From: Micromonospora sp. CP22
Lineage (GTDB): Bacteria; Actinomycetota; Actinomycetes; Mycobacteriales; Micromonosporaceae
NCBI RefSeq assembly: GCF_009712475.1
Contig: NZ_VCJO01000007.1
Span: forward strand, 218,792-282,791
Direction of reading: 5' to 3'
DNA: 64,000 bases
Under the pieces are notes generated by a model. That model was given only the letters and a program-made list of their open reading frames with translations, made no database searches and was not told where the DNA came from. Below, piece by piece: positions 46,891 through 55,695 of the stretch. The position numbers and the translations under genes are program-made. Positions within the stretch are counted from its first letter, which is position 1, and each line of letters opens with the position of its first letter.

Positions 46891-47818
46891 CGGCGGGCTC
46901 CCCCAGGTACGCCGCGATAACCCGCGGGTCTCGGCTGACCTCTTCCGGCAGCCCTTCGGCGATCTTGCTGCCGAACTCCAGCACCACGATCCGGTCGGTG
47001 ACACCCATCACCAGGCGCATGTCGTGCTCGATCAGCAGCACGGTGACGCCCTTGTCGCGGATCCGGCGGATCAGGCCCAGCAGCTCCTCCTTCTCGGCCG
47101 GGTTGAACCCGGCCGCCGGCTCGTCCAGGCAGAGCAGCTTCGGCTCGGTGCCGAGCGCCCGGGCGATCTCCAACCGCCGCTGGTAGCCGTACGGAAGGTT
47201 GCGCGCCGCGTCGTTGGCCCGGTCGGCGATGCCGACGAAGCGCAGCAACTCCATCGCCTTCGCCTCGGCCGCCCGCTCCTCCAGGATGTGCCGGGACAGA
47301 CCGAAGGTCTTGGCGAAGGACCGCCGCAACTGCTGCCAGACCCGCATGGCGGGGTTGGCGGCGTCGACCGCCGGCAACTCCTGCGCCTTGGGCCGCACCC
47401 GGTAGAGCCGGAACAGCGCGCCGGGCACGCTCGTCTTGTGCCGGGAGTCCGTCCCGACCATGACGTTCTCCAGCGCCGACATCTCCGGGAACAACCGGAT
47501 GTTCTGGAACGTCCGGGAGATGCCCAACCGGCTGATCTGGTGCGGCTTGCGCCCGGTCACCCGCTCGCCGCGGAACCGCACCGCGCCCGAGGTCGGCTTG
47601 TAGACCCCCGTCATCACGTTGAAGCAGGTGGTCTTACCGGCGCCGTTGGGCCCGATCAGCCCGAGGATCTCACCTTCCTTGATCTCGAACTTGACCTCGT
47701 TGAGAGCCACCACGCCACCGAAGCGCAGCGTGACGTTGTCGACCTCCAGCAGGTTCCTGGACGGTCCGGGCTGCGCCGGGATCTTCGGCGACGCCGGGAT
47801 GTTCGTCTTGTCAGACAT
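46880..47818 (-). CDS. livG: Branched-chain amino-acid ABC transporter ATPase LivG
   Basis: A 312-residue ABC ATPase with Walker A GPNGAGKTT, a LivG-type loop RTFQNIRLFPEMSALENVMVG, a degenerate signature LPYGYQRRLEIARAL and Walker B LLCLDEPAAGFNP. A ~20-residue N-terminal extension (starting MSDKTNIPASPKIPAQP) and an insertion around residues 130-160 lengthen it relative to E. coli LivG. It overlaps livM by eight bases and livF by 11, indicating a coupled operon. Confidence 0.95.
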   Translation of the reverse strand: MSDKTNIPASPKIPAQPGPSRNLLEVDNVTLRFGGVVALNEVKFEIKEGEILGLIGPNGAGKTTCFNVMTGVYKPTSGAVRFRGERVTGRKPHQISRLGISRTFQNIRLFPEMSALENVMVGTDSRHKTSVPGALFRLYRVRPKAQELPAVDAANPAMRVWQQLRRSFAKTFGLSRHILEERAAEAKAMELLRFVGIADRANDAARNLPYGYQRRLEIARALGTEPKLLCLDEPAAGFNPAEKEELLGLIRRIRDKGVTVLLIEHDMRLVMGVTDRIVVLEFGSKIAEGLPEEVSRDPRVIAAYLGEPADAA

Positions 47819-48968
47819 GAGCGGGCGCCTCCTCTGCCTCTGCCGCGCGGTCCTTCAACTCGCGAGCCCGCCGTCGGCTGGGGATCAGACCCTGCGGTCG
47901 CAGGATCATCACCAGCACCATGGCCAGACCGAAGGCCAACCACCGGTAGTCGGCGACCTCACGGAACCGCTCCGGCAGGTACGCCAGCAGCACCGCGCCC
48001 ACCGACACACCGACCATGTTGCCGGACCCACCGACCACCACCATCGCCACGAAGAGGATGGAGAGGTTCACATTGAACTGGGTCGGGTCGATGAAGGCGT
48101 ACCGGCTGGCGAACAGGAAGCCGGCGAAGCCGCCGAGCGCCGCGCCGATGGCGAAGGCCCAGAGCTTGAACTTGAACGGGTAGACGCCCATCACCGCGGC
48201 GGCGTCCTCGTCCTCCCGGATGGCCAGCCAGGAGCGGCCGACCCGGCTGTGCTCCAGTCGCCGCACCGCGAAGACCATCAGGAGCACCACGGTCAGCGCC
48301 AGCCAGTACCACGGCTTGATGTCGATCAGGCCGAAGATCTGGTTGTCCGGCGAAGGTGGACCCTCCGGGCCGGGGATCGCCGCGATGCCCTGCGGGCCCC
48401 GGGTGACACTCTCCATGTTGCGGGCCACGATGCGGATGATCTCGCCGAAGCCCAGCGTCACGATGGCCAGGTAGTCGCCGCGCAGTCGCAGCGTCGGCCA
48501 GCCCAGGATCACCCCGGAGATCAGTGCCATCACCAGTGCGATGAAGGCACAGATCGCCCAGGTGACCGCCCAGGTGGGCGGCAGGTCGAACTCCGCCTGG
48601 ATCCACTTGACCACCGGCGAGTTGGTCGAACCGAACAACGCCACCGCGTACGCGCCGATGGCGAAGAAGCCGATGTAGCCGAGGTCGAGCAGACCGGCCA
48701 GGCCGATCACGACGTTCAGACCGATCGCCACCAGCACGTAGACGGCGCAGGTGAACAACACACCGGCCCAGTTGCTGCCGCCCGAGATCGAGTCGGTTCG
48801 CAGCCAGGTGAGACCCGGGATGCCGAGCAGCGGCAGGTAGTAGAGGAACACCACGAAGGCGACGAACGCCAGGGACCGCTGCCACTTCGGCAGCGCCCGC
48901 CACCGGTCGCCGATCCCGTGCAGGGCGTTGACCCGGCTGCGGTCCAGCTCTCGCATCTTGTCGATCAT
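47811..48968 (-). CDS. livM: Branched-chain amino-acid ABC transporter permease LivM
   Basis: A 385-residue permease with about nine membrane helices. Family motifs are GLNVVIGLAGLLDLGYIGFFAIGAY, WPTLRLRGDYLAIVTLGFGEI and GVYPFKFKLWAFAIGAALGGFAG. A basic C-terminal tail (RRRARELKDRAAEAEE) extends into the cytoplasm. Its start overlaps the livH stop by four bases. It pairs with LivH to form the membrane channel. Confidence 0.95.
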   Translation of the reverse strand: MIDKMRELDRSRVNALHGIGDRWRALPKWQRSLAFVAFVVFLYYLPLLGIPGLTWLRTDSISGGSNWAGVLFTCAVYVLVAIGLNVVIGLAGLLDLGYIGFFAIGAYAVALFGSTNSPVVKWIQAEFDLPPTWAVTWAICAFIALVMALISGVILGWPTLRLRGDYLAIVTLGFGEIIRIVARNMESVTRGPQGIAAIPGPEGPPSPDNQIFGLIDIKPWYWLALTVVLLMVFAVRRLEHSRVGRSWLAIREDEDAAAVMGVYPFKFKLWAFAIGAALGGFAGFLFASRYAFIDPTQFNVNLSILFVAMVVVGGSGNMVGVSVGAVLLAYLPERFREVADYRWLAFGLAMVLVMILRPQGLIPSRRRARELKDRAAEAEEAPAHV

Positions 48969-49948
48969 GCTCGGGCCCTCCCCAGCGACTCGCCCAGAAT
49001 GCCGGTCGGCCGGAACATCAGCACCACCACCAGCACCACGAAGGCGATAACGTCCTCCCAGTTGGACGCGAAGATGGTGGCGCCGTAGACCTCGACGATG
49101 CCGAGGAACAGCCCGCCCAGCAACGCGCCGCGCAGGTTACCGATGCCGCCGAGCACGGCCGCGGTGAACGCCTTGAGACCGAGCACGAAACCGATGCTGT
49201 TCTGCGTGAAGCCGAACCGCATGCCCCACAACAGCGCCGCCGCACCGGCCATGATGCCGCCCAGCACGAAGATCAGCATGATCACGCGTTCCTGGTTGAC
49301 GCCCATCAGCGCCGCCGTCTCCGGGTTCTGCGCCACCGCCCGCACACCCCGGCCGTACCGGGTGCGGTTGATGAACCAGTCCAGCACCGCCATCATCGCC
49401 ACGGCCGCCACGACCACGATCAACTGAATGTTGTTGATCTCGGTGTTGCCGATCGTGAAGAGCGTCTTCTGCTCGATGATCGTCGGCATACCGAGGATGA
49501 TCCGGCCCCGGCCGAACATCGACGGCACCAGCCCGCCGAGCAGCTTGGGCAGCACCAGACCGAAGATCTCCACCAGCACCAGTGACAGGCCGATGGCGGT
49601 GATCAGGAAGATCAGGGGCGGCGCGTTCTTACGCCGCAGGGGGCGGTAGGCGATCCGTTCGATCGCGAGTGCGGTGCCGCCGGAGGCTATCGCCGCGACT
49701 ATCAGGCCAAGCACCAGGAAGATCACCGCCTGGCCGATCGGCGGGTTGTTCTCCACCCCGAAAGCCGTCCACAGACCGAGCACCGCGAAGGTGCCGACCA
49801 TGAAGACCTCGGAGTGCGCAAAGTTGATCAGGCGCAGGACGCCGTACACCAGGGTGTAGCCAAGGGCGATCAGGGCATAGATCGAACCTTTGGACAACCC
49901 GTCGACGGTGTGCTGGCCGATGTGGCCGAAGAGATCGTCGAAATTCAC
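48965..49948 (-). CDS. livH: Branched-chain amino-acid ABC transporter permease LivH
   Basis: A 327-residue permease with about eight helices. Motifs include GSIYALIALGYTLVYGVLRLINFAH, AIERIAYRPLRRKNAPPL and NPETAALMGVNQERVI, followed by AVLGGIGNLRGALLGGLFLG. GTG 49948 has GGAGA five bases upstream. It follows livK after a 66-bp gap that holds a hairpin, which probably reduces readthrough so that the binding protein is made in excess. Confidence 0.95.
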   Translation of the reverse strand: MNFDDLFGHIGQHTVDGLSKGSIYALIALGYTLVYGVLRLINFAHSEVFMVGTFAVLGLWTAFGVENNPPIGQAVIFLVLGLIVAAIASGGTALAIERIAYRPLRRKNAPPLIFLITAIGLSLVLVEIFGLVLPKLLGGLVPSMFGRGRIILGMPTIIEQKTLFTIGNTEINNIQLIVVVAAVAMMAVLDWFINRTRYGRGVRAVAQNPETAALMGVNQERVIMLIFVLGGIMAGAAALLWGMRFGFTQNSIGFVLGLKAFTAAVLGGIGNLRGALLGGLFLGIVEVYGATIFASNWEDVIAFVVLVVVLMFRPTGILGESLGRARA

Positions 49949-49969
49949 CAGGGTCTCCTTGCATGGAGC

Positions 49970-49999
49970 GCGGCCGGGGTAAGGATCAACCCCGGCCGC
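49970..49999 (-). terminator. Attenuator-like hairpin between livK and livH
   Basis: GCGGCCGGGGT (49970-49980) and ACCCCGGCCGC (49989-49999) with an eight-base loop, in the 66-bp gap within the operon. A partial terminator here is a common way to express a binding protein above its permease. Confidence 0.6.
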
Positions 50000-50014
50000 A
50001 CTCGGTGCCGGTCG

Positions 50015-51169
50015 TCAGCTGAGCTTGAGCTCCTGCAGCGGCTCGAACGCCGTGCCCTTGATCTCGTACGACCAGATGACAACCCGCGACGGGTCCACGT
50101 CACCGTTGGCGTCGAACTTGATGTACTTCGACACGCCCTGCTTGTCGTAGTTCTTCACGTACTCCAGAACCTCGGCGCGGGTCTTCTTGCCGTCCTTGAA
50201 GGCGTCCACGAAGATCTGCGCGGCGTCGAAGCCCTCAGCGCCGTAGGAACCCGGCAGCTGACCGTACTCGGCCTGGTAGTCAGCGGTGAAGGTGCCACCG
50301 GCCTTGTCCGGCGGGAGGCACGGGCAGGTGATGATGGAGCCCTCGGCACCACCGGAGGCACCAGCCGGGAAGGCCGGGTCGTACAGACCGTCCGGACCGA
50401 TGAACTTCGCCTTCACCCCGGCGGCACGCATCTGGCGAACCAGCGGCGCGGCCTCACGGGTGTATCCACCGTAGAAGACGAAGTCGGCGTTCGCCGCCTT
50501 GATCTTCGAGATGGTCGCCTCGAACTGCGCCTGCCGCTCCTGGATCTTGTCGCTGGCGGCGATCGTGTCGCCCAGGTTCTTGGTCAGCTCGGCGGTGATG
50601 CCGGCGCCGTAGGCGCTGGCGTCGTCGATCAGGAAAACCCGCTGCGCGTTCTGCGACTTCAGGAAGGTCGCCACCGCGCCCGCCTGGGTGCCGTCGTTGC
50701 CGACCACCCGGTAGAAGGACTTGTTGCCCTTCTGGGTCAGGTCGGTCCGGGTCGCCGACGGGGCGACCATCACCAGGCCGGCGGCCTCGTAGACCGGCAT
50801 GGTGGCGTCCGACTCGCCGGAGAAGTGGCCACCGATGACGCCGAGGAACGACTGGTCGCCCGCGACCTGGTTCGCGACCGGGGTCGCCTGCGCCGGGTCA
50901 CCCTGCGTGTCGAACTCGACCATCTCGACCTTGCAGTCGGCGTTCGCGTCGTTGTGCTGCTTGATCGCGAGCTTCGCGGCGTTGAGCGACGGCAGCACCA
51001 GACCCGCGTTGTCGCCGGTGAACGCGCCGAAGATGGCGATCTTGCCACCGCAGTCCCCGGACGCGGCGTTGTCGCCGTTGCTGCTGCCGGTGTCCTGGCA
51101 GCCCGCGGCAGCGACCAGCACCGCGGCGAGCGCGGCAGTACCCAGCGCCCTTGAATAGCTTCGCCTCAC
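50015..51169 (-). CDS. livK: Branched-chain amino-acid binding lipoprotein LivK
   Basis: A 384-residue substrate-binding lipoprotein. A signal peptide (ALGTAALAAVLVAAAGC) ends in a lipobox, followed by a Ser/Asn/Gly linker and the type I periplasmic-binding fold (KIAIFGAFTGDNAGL, VIGGHFSGESDATMPVYEAAG, DFVFYGGYTREAAPLVRQM). It captures Leu/Ile/Val or related solutes at the outer membrane face. GTG 51169 was chosen because CAGGA lies just upstream and longer starts would bury the signal peptide. It is the first gene of the liv operon. Confidence 0.95.
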   Translation of the reverse strand: MRRSYSRALGTAALAAVLVAAAGCQDTGSSNGDNAASGDCGGKIAIFGAFTGDNAGLVLPSLNAAKLAIKQHNDANADCKVEMVEFDTQGDPAQATPVANQVAGDQSFLGVIGGHFSGESDATMPVYEAAGLVMVAPSATRTDLTQKGNKSFYRVVGNDGTQAGAVATFLKSQNAQRVFLIDDASAYGAGITAELTKNLGDTIAASDKIQERQAQFEATISKIKAANADFVFYGGYTREAAPLVRQMRAAGVKAKFIGPDGLYDPAFPAGASGGAEGSIITCPCLPPDKAGGTFTADYQAEYGQLPGSYGAEGFDAAQIFVDAFKDGKKTRAEVLEYVKNYDKQGVSKYIKFDANGDVDPSRVVIWSYEIKGTAFEPLQELKLS

Positions 51170-51533
51170 GGCTTCCTGACCTCCTCCAGAAGCAGGACAG
51201 GCACCTGACCCGGGCGGCGGCGACGGATAAGCACGACACCACCGGCCCAGCAAGGACACCCCCTGCGTTACGGCTCGTGATGGCGGAGCGTACCCACACT
51301 CATACGGTCTCGGAAGAGGCTGAGGCGGGGTCTGCGAAACCGTTACGAAGACGGCCCCGAACGCGGCTAACCCCGTAACAGGTCAATCCACTGACCGGTC
51401 CTTGAGCGGCTGTCCGTCCGCCGATCGACCCGTCGTCGATCACCGCGAACCCCGCCACCGACAGCCGGATACCGGCCCCGGACGGCGACCCCGACCCCCC
51501 GATCAAACTACGGAACGTAGCCGATCGGCTTCG
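51170..51533. other. livK upstream region
   Basis: A 364-bp stretch without a supported gene. Near 51340-51390 it holds CCGTTACG and CCGTAAC in opposite orientation about 30 bases apart, and a minus-strand TTGACC (51386-51381) that could be a -35 element of the livK promoter. No convincing -10 was found at normal spacing. Confidence 0.35.
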
Positions 51534-52733
51534 CTAGGACGTGGCGGACGCCCGCCCGACCCACAACGACGGCTGCACGCCGTCGTCGACCGACAGCCAC
51601 CACCGCTGACCGTCCGCCGCCAACCCCACCGCCCGGTCCGCACCCGCCGGTGCCGCCACCGGCAACTCGACCGCCCGCCACCGGTCACCCCGGTCCACCG
51701 ACAGCCACCCGCCGTAGCGCTCACCGTCGGAGACCACCGCCAGGATGCCGTCGGCCGAAGCCGCCACCCCACCGATCGAGGGCACCCCACCGACCACCGC
51801 ACCGAACCCACCGGCCGCCGTCCAACCCGTCGGCTCCGCACGCCACGCGCCGAACCCCCGCCCCCGCAGGCCCACCCCCACCGGGGCGCCGTCGACCAGG
51901 ACCACCCGCTGCATCTCCTCGTACGCCTCGGTGCCCGCCAGCACGGTACGACGCCAGTCGCGTCCATCCACCGACGTCCAGGCAACCGGATCCCGGTCAA
52001 TCCGGCCCGGGGCCAACAACCCACCCACCGCCAACCAACCCGACGGTCCGGCCACCGCGTCGGACGCCCAGGTCACGCCCTGCTCGTCGGTGGACAGTTG
52101 CGGCGCGCCCTCGATCAGCGTGAACTCGGCGGCGTCCGGCGAGACCCAGGCCGCCGCGCCGCTGGCCCGGTTACCCACGATCAACCAACCGGCGTCACCG
52201 GCCGCCAACCGGGACACGTTGACCGCCTTCGGCCCGCCGTACGTCTCGAACGACGCCGCCACCTCGACCAGAGCACCGTCGCCGCGCTGCCCCCAGGTGG
52301 CCACCCTCGGATTGCCGTGCGCTCCACCGACCTTGCCCCCGACGGCGGCCACCCGCCCGTCGTGGCAGGCGATCGAGAACACCACGCTGCGCCGCCCGTA
52401 ATAGGAATCCGCCACCACCGGCACCGGCGTCCACTGAGCACCATCCCGACTGGACCAGACGGCCGGACGAGTGCCGAGGGCCGCGTCGGTGACCGCGCCG
52501 GAGGCGTACCAGTGGCCGTCACAGATGGCCAGATCCCGCAGCACGATCCGCCCGGGCCCGTCCGGCGGCGGCAACGGAACCCGCTGCCACGCCACCCGCA
52601 CCGGTCCCGGCTCGGCCGGCTCGTCCCGAGACGCCGGACAGCCGGCCAGCAACACCGCGAGCAGGGCGCAGGTCACCAGCGGCGCCGAGCGCGTACCGGA
52701 ACATCGGGGCCGGCCGAGCCATCGAGCCCTCAT
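51534..52733 (-). CDS. Lipoprotein with propeller-like repeats
   Basis: A 399-residue exported lipoprotein of unknown role. The signal peptide PLVTCALLAVLLAGC ends in a clear lipobox. The mature protein has repeated blade-like units with Asp-box-like motifs: VWSSRDGAQWTPV, AWVSPDAAEFTLIE, AWTSVDGRDWRRTVL and GWLSVDRGDRWRAVEL, each followed by a Gly-rich VGG/GLA segment. This suggests a sialidase-like beta-propeller without obvious catalytic residues, perhaps for binding. ATG 52733 was chosen because the longer frame upstream is Arg-rich. It lies between pdtaR and livK on the same strand. Confidence 0.8.
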   Translation of the reverse strand: MRARWLGRPRCSGTRSAPLVTCALLAVLLAGCPASRDEPAEPGPVRVAWQRVPLPPPDGPGRIVLRDLAICDGHWYASGAVTDAALGTRPAVWSSRDGAQWTPVPVVADSYYGRRSVVFSIACHDGRVAAVGGKVGGAHGNPRVATWGQRGDGALVEVAASFETYGGPKAVNVSRLAAGDAGWLIVGNRASGAAAWVSPDAAEFTLIEGAPQLSTDEQGVTWASDAVAGPSGWLAVGGLLAPGRIDRDPVAWTSVDGRDWRRTVLAGTEAYEEMQRVVLVDGAPVGVGLRGRGFGAWRAEPTGWTAAGGFGAVVGGVPSIGGVAASADGILAVVSDGERYGGWLSVDRGDRWRAVELPVAAPAGADRAVGLAADGQRWWLSVDDGVQPSLWVGRASATS

Positions 52734-52828
52734 GCGGCCAGATGCTAGCGGCGACCGCGAACCTCGGCGACGGACGTGACGACGGACGTCGGAGGCCGGA
52801 CGGCCAGCCGCGGCAGCGAGCGGGTCGG

Positions 52829-53449
52829 TCAGGTGGCCGGCTCGGCCACCTCGCCGCCGGTGGTCTCGGCGAGAATCCGCTCGGAGACCTCCTTCATGGT
52901 CATCCGGTGGTCCATCGCGGTGCGCTGGATCCACTTGAACGCCTGCGGCTCGCTCATGTTGTAGGTGGTCATCAGCGCGCCTTTGGCCCGCTCCACGGCT
53001 TTGCGGACCTCCAGCCGGTCGTTCAGCCCGGCCACCTCGGCCTCCAGCGCGGCGATCTCCGCGTAGCGGGACAGCGCGATCTCCACCGCCGGCACCAGGT
53101 CGCTCTTCTGGAAGGGCTTGACCAGGTACGCCATCGCGCCGGCCGCGCGGGCCCGCTCCACCAGGTCACGCTGACTGAACGCGGTCAGGATGATCACCGG
53201 GGCGATCCGGGCACCGGCGATCCGCTCGGCGGCGGCCAGCCCGTCCATGATCGGCATCTTGATGTCGAGGATCACCAGGTCGGGCTTGAGCTCCTCGGCC
53301 AGTCGGACGGCCGCCTCACCGTCACCGGCCTCGCCGACCACCTCGTAACCTTCCTCGGCCAGCATCTCGGCCAGGTCCAGCCGGATCAGCGCCTCGTCCT
53401 CGGCGATCAACACCCGCCTACGCGCGGCATCCGTCTGCGTCTCGCCCAC
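52829..53449 (-). CDS. pdtaR: ANTAR-domain response regulator PdtaR
   Basis: A 206-residue response regulator. The receiver domain has the acidic pair in LIAEDEALIRLD, phospho-acceptor D62 in ILDIKMPIMDG, and Thr/Lys switch residues in LTAFSQ and LVKPFQ. A coiled-coil linker leads to a C-terminal ANTAR RNA-binding domain (RKAVERAKGALMTTYNMSEPQAFKWIQRTAMD). ANTAR regulators bind tandem hexaloop RNAs and prevent transcription termination. In mycobacteria PdtaR acts with the sensor kinase PdtaS, not present here. GTG 53449 follows GGGAG by six bases. Confidence 0.95.
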   Translation of the reverse strand: MGETQTDAARRRVLIAEDEALIRLDLAEMLAEEGYEVVGEAGDGEAAVRLAEELKPDLVILDIKMPIMDGLAAAERIAGARIAPVIILTAFSQRDLVERARAAGAMAYLVKPFQKSDLVPAVEIALSRYAEIAALEAEVAGLNDRLEVRKAVERAKGALMTTYNMSEPQAFKWIQRTAMDHRMTMKEVSERILAETTGGEVAEPAT

Positions 53450-53530
53450 GAGCCACTCCCACCATCGTTCCCGGCACGGCTACCACCCATGCTCCCGCAC
53501 GAGCGTAGTCGGGTACAGTAAGCCCCACCC

Positions 53531-53613
53531 GCCGGGATGGTGGAACGGCATACACGGAAGTCTCAAACACTTCTGCCCGAAAGGGCTTGCGGGTTCGAAT
53601 CCCGCTCCCGGCA
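53531..53613 (+). tRNA. tRNA-Leu (anticodon CAA)
   Basis: An 83-base class II tRNA. The acceptor stem GCCGGGA pairs with TCCCGGC (53606-53612), followed by discriminator A at 53613. The anticodon stem GAAGT/ACTTC holds loop CTCAAAC, giving CAA, which reads Leu codon UUG. A long variable arm (GCCCGAAAGGGC) and T-loop GGGTTCGAATCCC are present. CCA is not encoded. A TACAGT about a dozen bases upstream could be its -10 element. The UUG codon is rare in this GC-rich genome. Confidence 0.96.
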
Positions 53614-53645
53614 CTCCTGTCATACACGTGTTCGATGATGGTGGC

Positions 53646-54395
53646 GTGCATCCTCCCGAGATGCGGGAGCGCGTCCGCGCGCTACGCGACCAGGGCTACA
53701 CCATCCGCTCGGCGGCTCGTGCCCTCTCGCTCCCCTACACCACCGTATGGCACTGGTGTGTCGACCGACCGGAACCCGTCATGGTCGGAAGTTCGACCCG
53801 GTGCTTTCGTTGCCTCCCGGAGGAGGACGGTCCCGCCAGTCCGCAGGCCTACGCCTATCTCCTTGGCCTCTACCTGGGTGACGGTCACCTCGTCACCAGC
53901 GCCCGGGTACCGGTCCTGCGCATCTACTGCTCCGACACCTGGCCGCACTTGATCTCACTCTGTGATCAGGCCATGCGGGCAGTGCTGGCAACATCTGTGC
54001 AACACGTGCAGAAGAAGGGCTGCGTGGGTGTGCAGAGCTACGGCGTGCACTGGCCCTGCCTGCTGCCCCAGCACGGGGAAGGAAAGAAGCACGAGCGACC
54101 GATCGCCCTCGCCGACTGGCAGGAGCGCATCGTCCGAGCGGTTCCGGGTGACTTTCTGCGCGGTCTCTTCCACTCCGACGGTTGCCGGATCGCCAACCGG
54201 GTCACCGTTCGCGGCAAGGTGTACGTCTACCCGCGCTACATGTTCGTCAACGAGTCCACCGACATCTTGGGGCTCTGCCAGTGGGCGCTGGACCTGCTCG
54301 GCGTCGCCTGGCGGATGAACCGTCGCAACAGCCTCTCGGTCGCCCGACGGGAGGCGGTCGCCGCGCTGGACCGCCACGTCGGCCCGAAGTCGTGA
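53646..54395 (+). CDS. Free-standing HTH-LAGLIDADG endonuclease-like protein
   Basis: A 249-residue protein 32 bases after tRNA-Leu. Residues 1-38 are a transposase-type helix-turn-helix (HPPEMRERVRALRDQGYTIR, ARALSLPYTTVWHW). A Cys pair C53-x-x-C56 follows. Two LAGLIDADG-like motifs are LLGLYLGDG (72-80, acidic D79) and FLRGLFHSDG (170-179, acidic D178), about 100 residues apart, as in monomeric homing endonucleases. No intron or intein host is present. Similar proteins occur beside tRNA genes in other actinobacteria, from memory. The start could be GTG 53628 or 53646; homologues usually start near HPPE. It may be a domesticated regulator or an endonuclease. Confidence 0.72.
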   Translation: MHPPEMRERVRALRDQGYTIRSAARALSLPYTTVWHWCVDRPEPVMVGSSTRCFRCLPEEDGPASPQAYAYLLGLYLGDGHLVTSARVPVLRIYCSDTWPHLISLCDQAMRAVLATSVQHVQKKGCVGVQSYGVHWPCLLPQHGEGKKHERPIALADWQERIVRAVPGDFLRGLFHSDGCRIANRVTVRGKVYVYPRYMFVNESTDILGLCQWALDLLGVAWRMNRRNSLSVARREAVAALDRHVGPKS

Positions 54396-54401
54396 CCATG
54401 C

Positions 54402-54425
54402 CGGGCCGGCTCCGGCACCGGCCCG
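54402..54425. terminator. Hairpin between convergent genes
   Basis: CGGGCCGG and CCGGCCCG with an eight-base loop, between the LAGLIDADG-like gene and the PLP-enzyme gene, which converge here. Confidence 0.55.
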
Positions 54426-54436
54426 ACGGATGAGGG

Positions 54437-55594
54437 TCAGGCCGTGGCGAGCGCGGCTGCCAGGTCGGCGCGCAGGTCCTCCGGGTCCTCCAGGCCGACG
54501 GAGAGCCGCAGCAGGCCGCCGTCGGGCTTCGCTTCCGCCTCGACCGGGCGGTGGGTGAGGGATGCCGGGTGCTGGATGAGTGTGTCGACGCCGCCGAGTG
54601 AGACGGCGTGGGTGATCAGCCGGCAGGCGCTGGCGACGGCTGCGGCGGCGGGCGCGCCGCCGCGTACCTCGAAGGCGAGGAGGCTGCCCGGGCCGGACAT
54701 CTGCCGGCCGACGAGCCCGGCCGGGTCGTTGCTGCCGGGATGGTGGACCCGGGTGACGGCAGGATGTTCGGCGAGCCAGAGGGCGAGTTTCTCCGCGCCG
54801 GCCTGCTGGGCGCGGACCCGCACCGGCAGCGTCTGGAGGCCACGGTGCAGCAGATACGCCCCGAGGGGGTGCAGGACCGCGCCGGTGAGTGCCCGGACCT
54901 GGCGCAGCCGGGCGGCCCAGTGCGCGTCGCAGGCGACCGCTCCGGCGAGGACGTCACCGTGGCCGCCGATGCTCTTGGTGGCGCTGTGCAGCACCAGCCG
55001 GGCGCCGTGGCGGGTGGGTTGTTGGAGCACCGGGGTGGCGACGGTGTTGTCGATGAGCAGGGGCACCTGCCCGGCAGCCTCGGCGAGGGCGGCGATGTCG
55101 ATCAGGTCGAGCGTCGGGTTGGCGGGGGTTTCGGCGATCACCAGGGCGGTGTCGGGGCGGATGGCGGCGGCGACGGAGTCGGGGTGGGCCCAGGTGACGT
55201 CGGTGCCGAGCAGGCCGGTGGCGAGCACGTGGTCGGTGCCGCCGTAGAGGGGGCGGACGGCGACGACGTGGCGGCGGCCGTCGCGGGTGGCGGCGAGCAG
55301 GGTGGCGGTGAGGGCGGCCATGCCGCTGGCGTACGCGACGGCTTCGGCGGTGCCTTCGAGTTCGGCCAGGGCGGTTTCGAAGCGGGCGACGGTGGGGTTC
55401 CACAGCCGTTGGTAGACGGCGCTGGCGCCGGCGGGGAGGTTGCCGCCGGTGGCGAGGGTCTCGTAGGCGTCGCCGCCGGCGTCCACCGAGGGCAGGGGGT
55501 TGGTGGTGGAGAGGTCGATCGGCGGCACGTGGACGCCGAGGGCGGCGAGGTCGTCGCGGCCGGCGTGCACGGCTCGGGTGTCCACGGTCGTCAT
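54437..55594 (-). CDS. Cys/Met-metabolism PLP enzyme (trans-sulfuration family)
   Basis: A 385-residue fold-type I PLP enzyme. Motifs include TRAVHAGRDDLAALGVHVPPI, YQRLWNPTVARFETALAELEG, YASGMAALTATLLA and the PLP-lysine segment VLHSATKSIGGHGDVLAG. It ends SVGLEDPEDLRADLAAAL. Members are cystathionine gamma-synthase, gamma-lyase or methionine gamma-lyase; the motifs do not distinguish them. ATG 55594 matches the family start best, though no strong ribosome site is seen and ATG 55612 is possible. It is divergent from an Lrp/AsnC regulator, which probably controls it. Confidence 0.9.
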   Translation of the reverse strand: MTTVDTRAVHAGRDDLAALGVHVPPIDLSTTNPLPSVDAGGDAYETLATGGNLPAGASAVYQRLWNPTVARFETALAELEGTAEAVAYASGMAALTATLLAATRDGRRHVVAVRPLYGGTDHVLATGLLGTDVTWAHPDSVAAAIRPDTALVIAETPANPTLDLIDIAALAEAAGQVPLLIDNTVATPVLQQPTRHGARLVLHSATKSIGGHGDVLAGAVACDAHWAARLRQVRALTGAVLHPLGAYLLHRGLQTLPVRVRAQQAGAEKLALWLAEHPAVTRVHHPGSNDPAGLVGRQMSGPGSLLAFEVRGGAPAAAAVASACRLITHAVSLGGVDTLIQHPASLTHRPVEAEAKPDGGLLRLSVGLEDPEDLRADLAAALATA

Positions 55595-55637
55595 GCCGAG
55601 AGGATCGAACATCTCGCCCAAGGAAGGCAATAGATCC

Positions 55638-55650
55638 GAATATTATTCGC
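55638..55650. promoter_or_regulatory. A/T-rich palindrome, possible Lrp operator
   Basis: CGAAT-ATT-ATTCG lies between the divergent PLP enzyme and Lrp genes, in one of the most A/T-rich stretches of this part of the window. Lrp/AsnC proteins bind A/T-rich dyads overlapping divergent promoters. The assignment is by position and symmetry. Confidence 0.5.
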
Positions 55651-55695
55651 TGTAATCCCTTCCAGAGCCGGGAGCGTTCGGTGGAGGATGATGGT

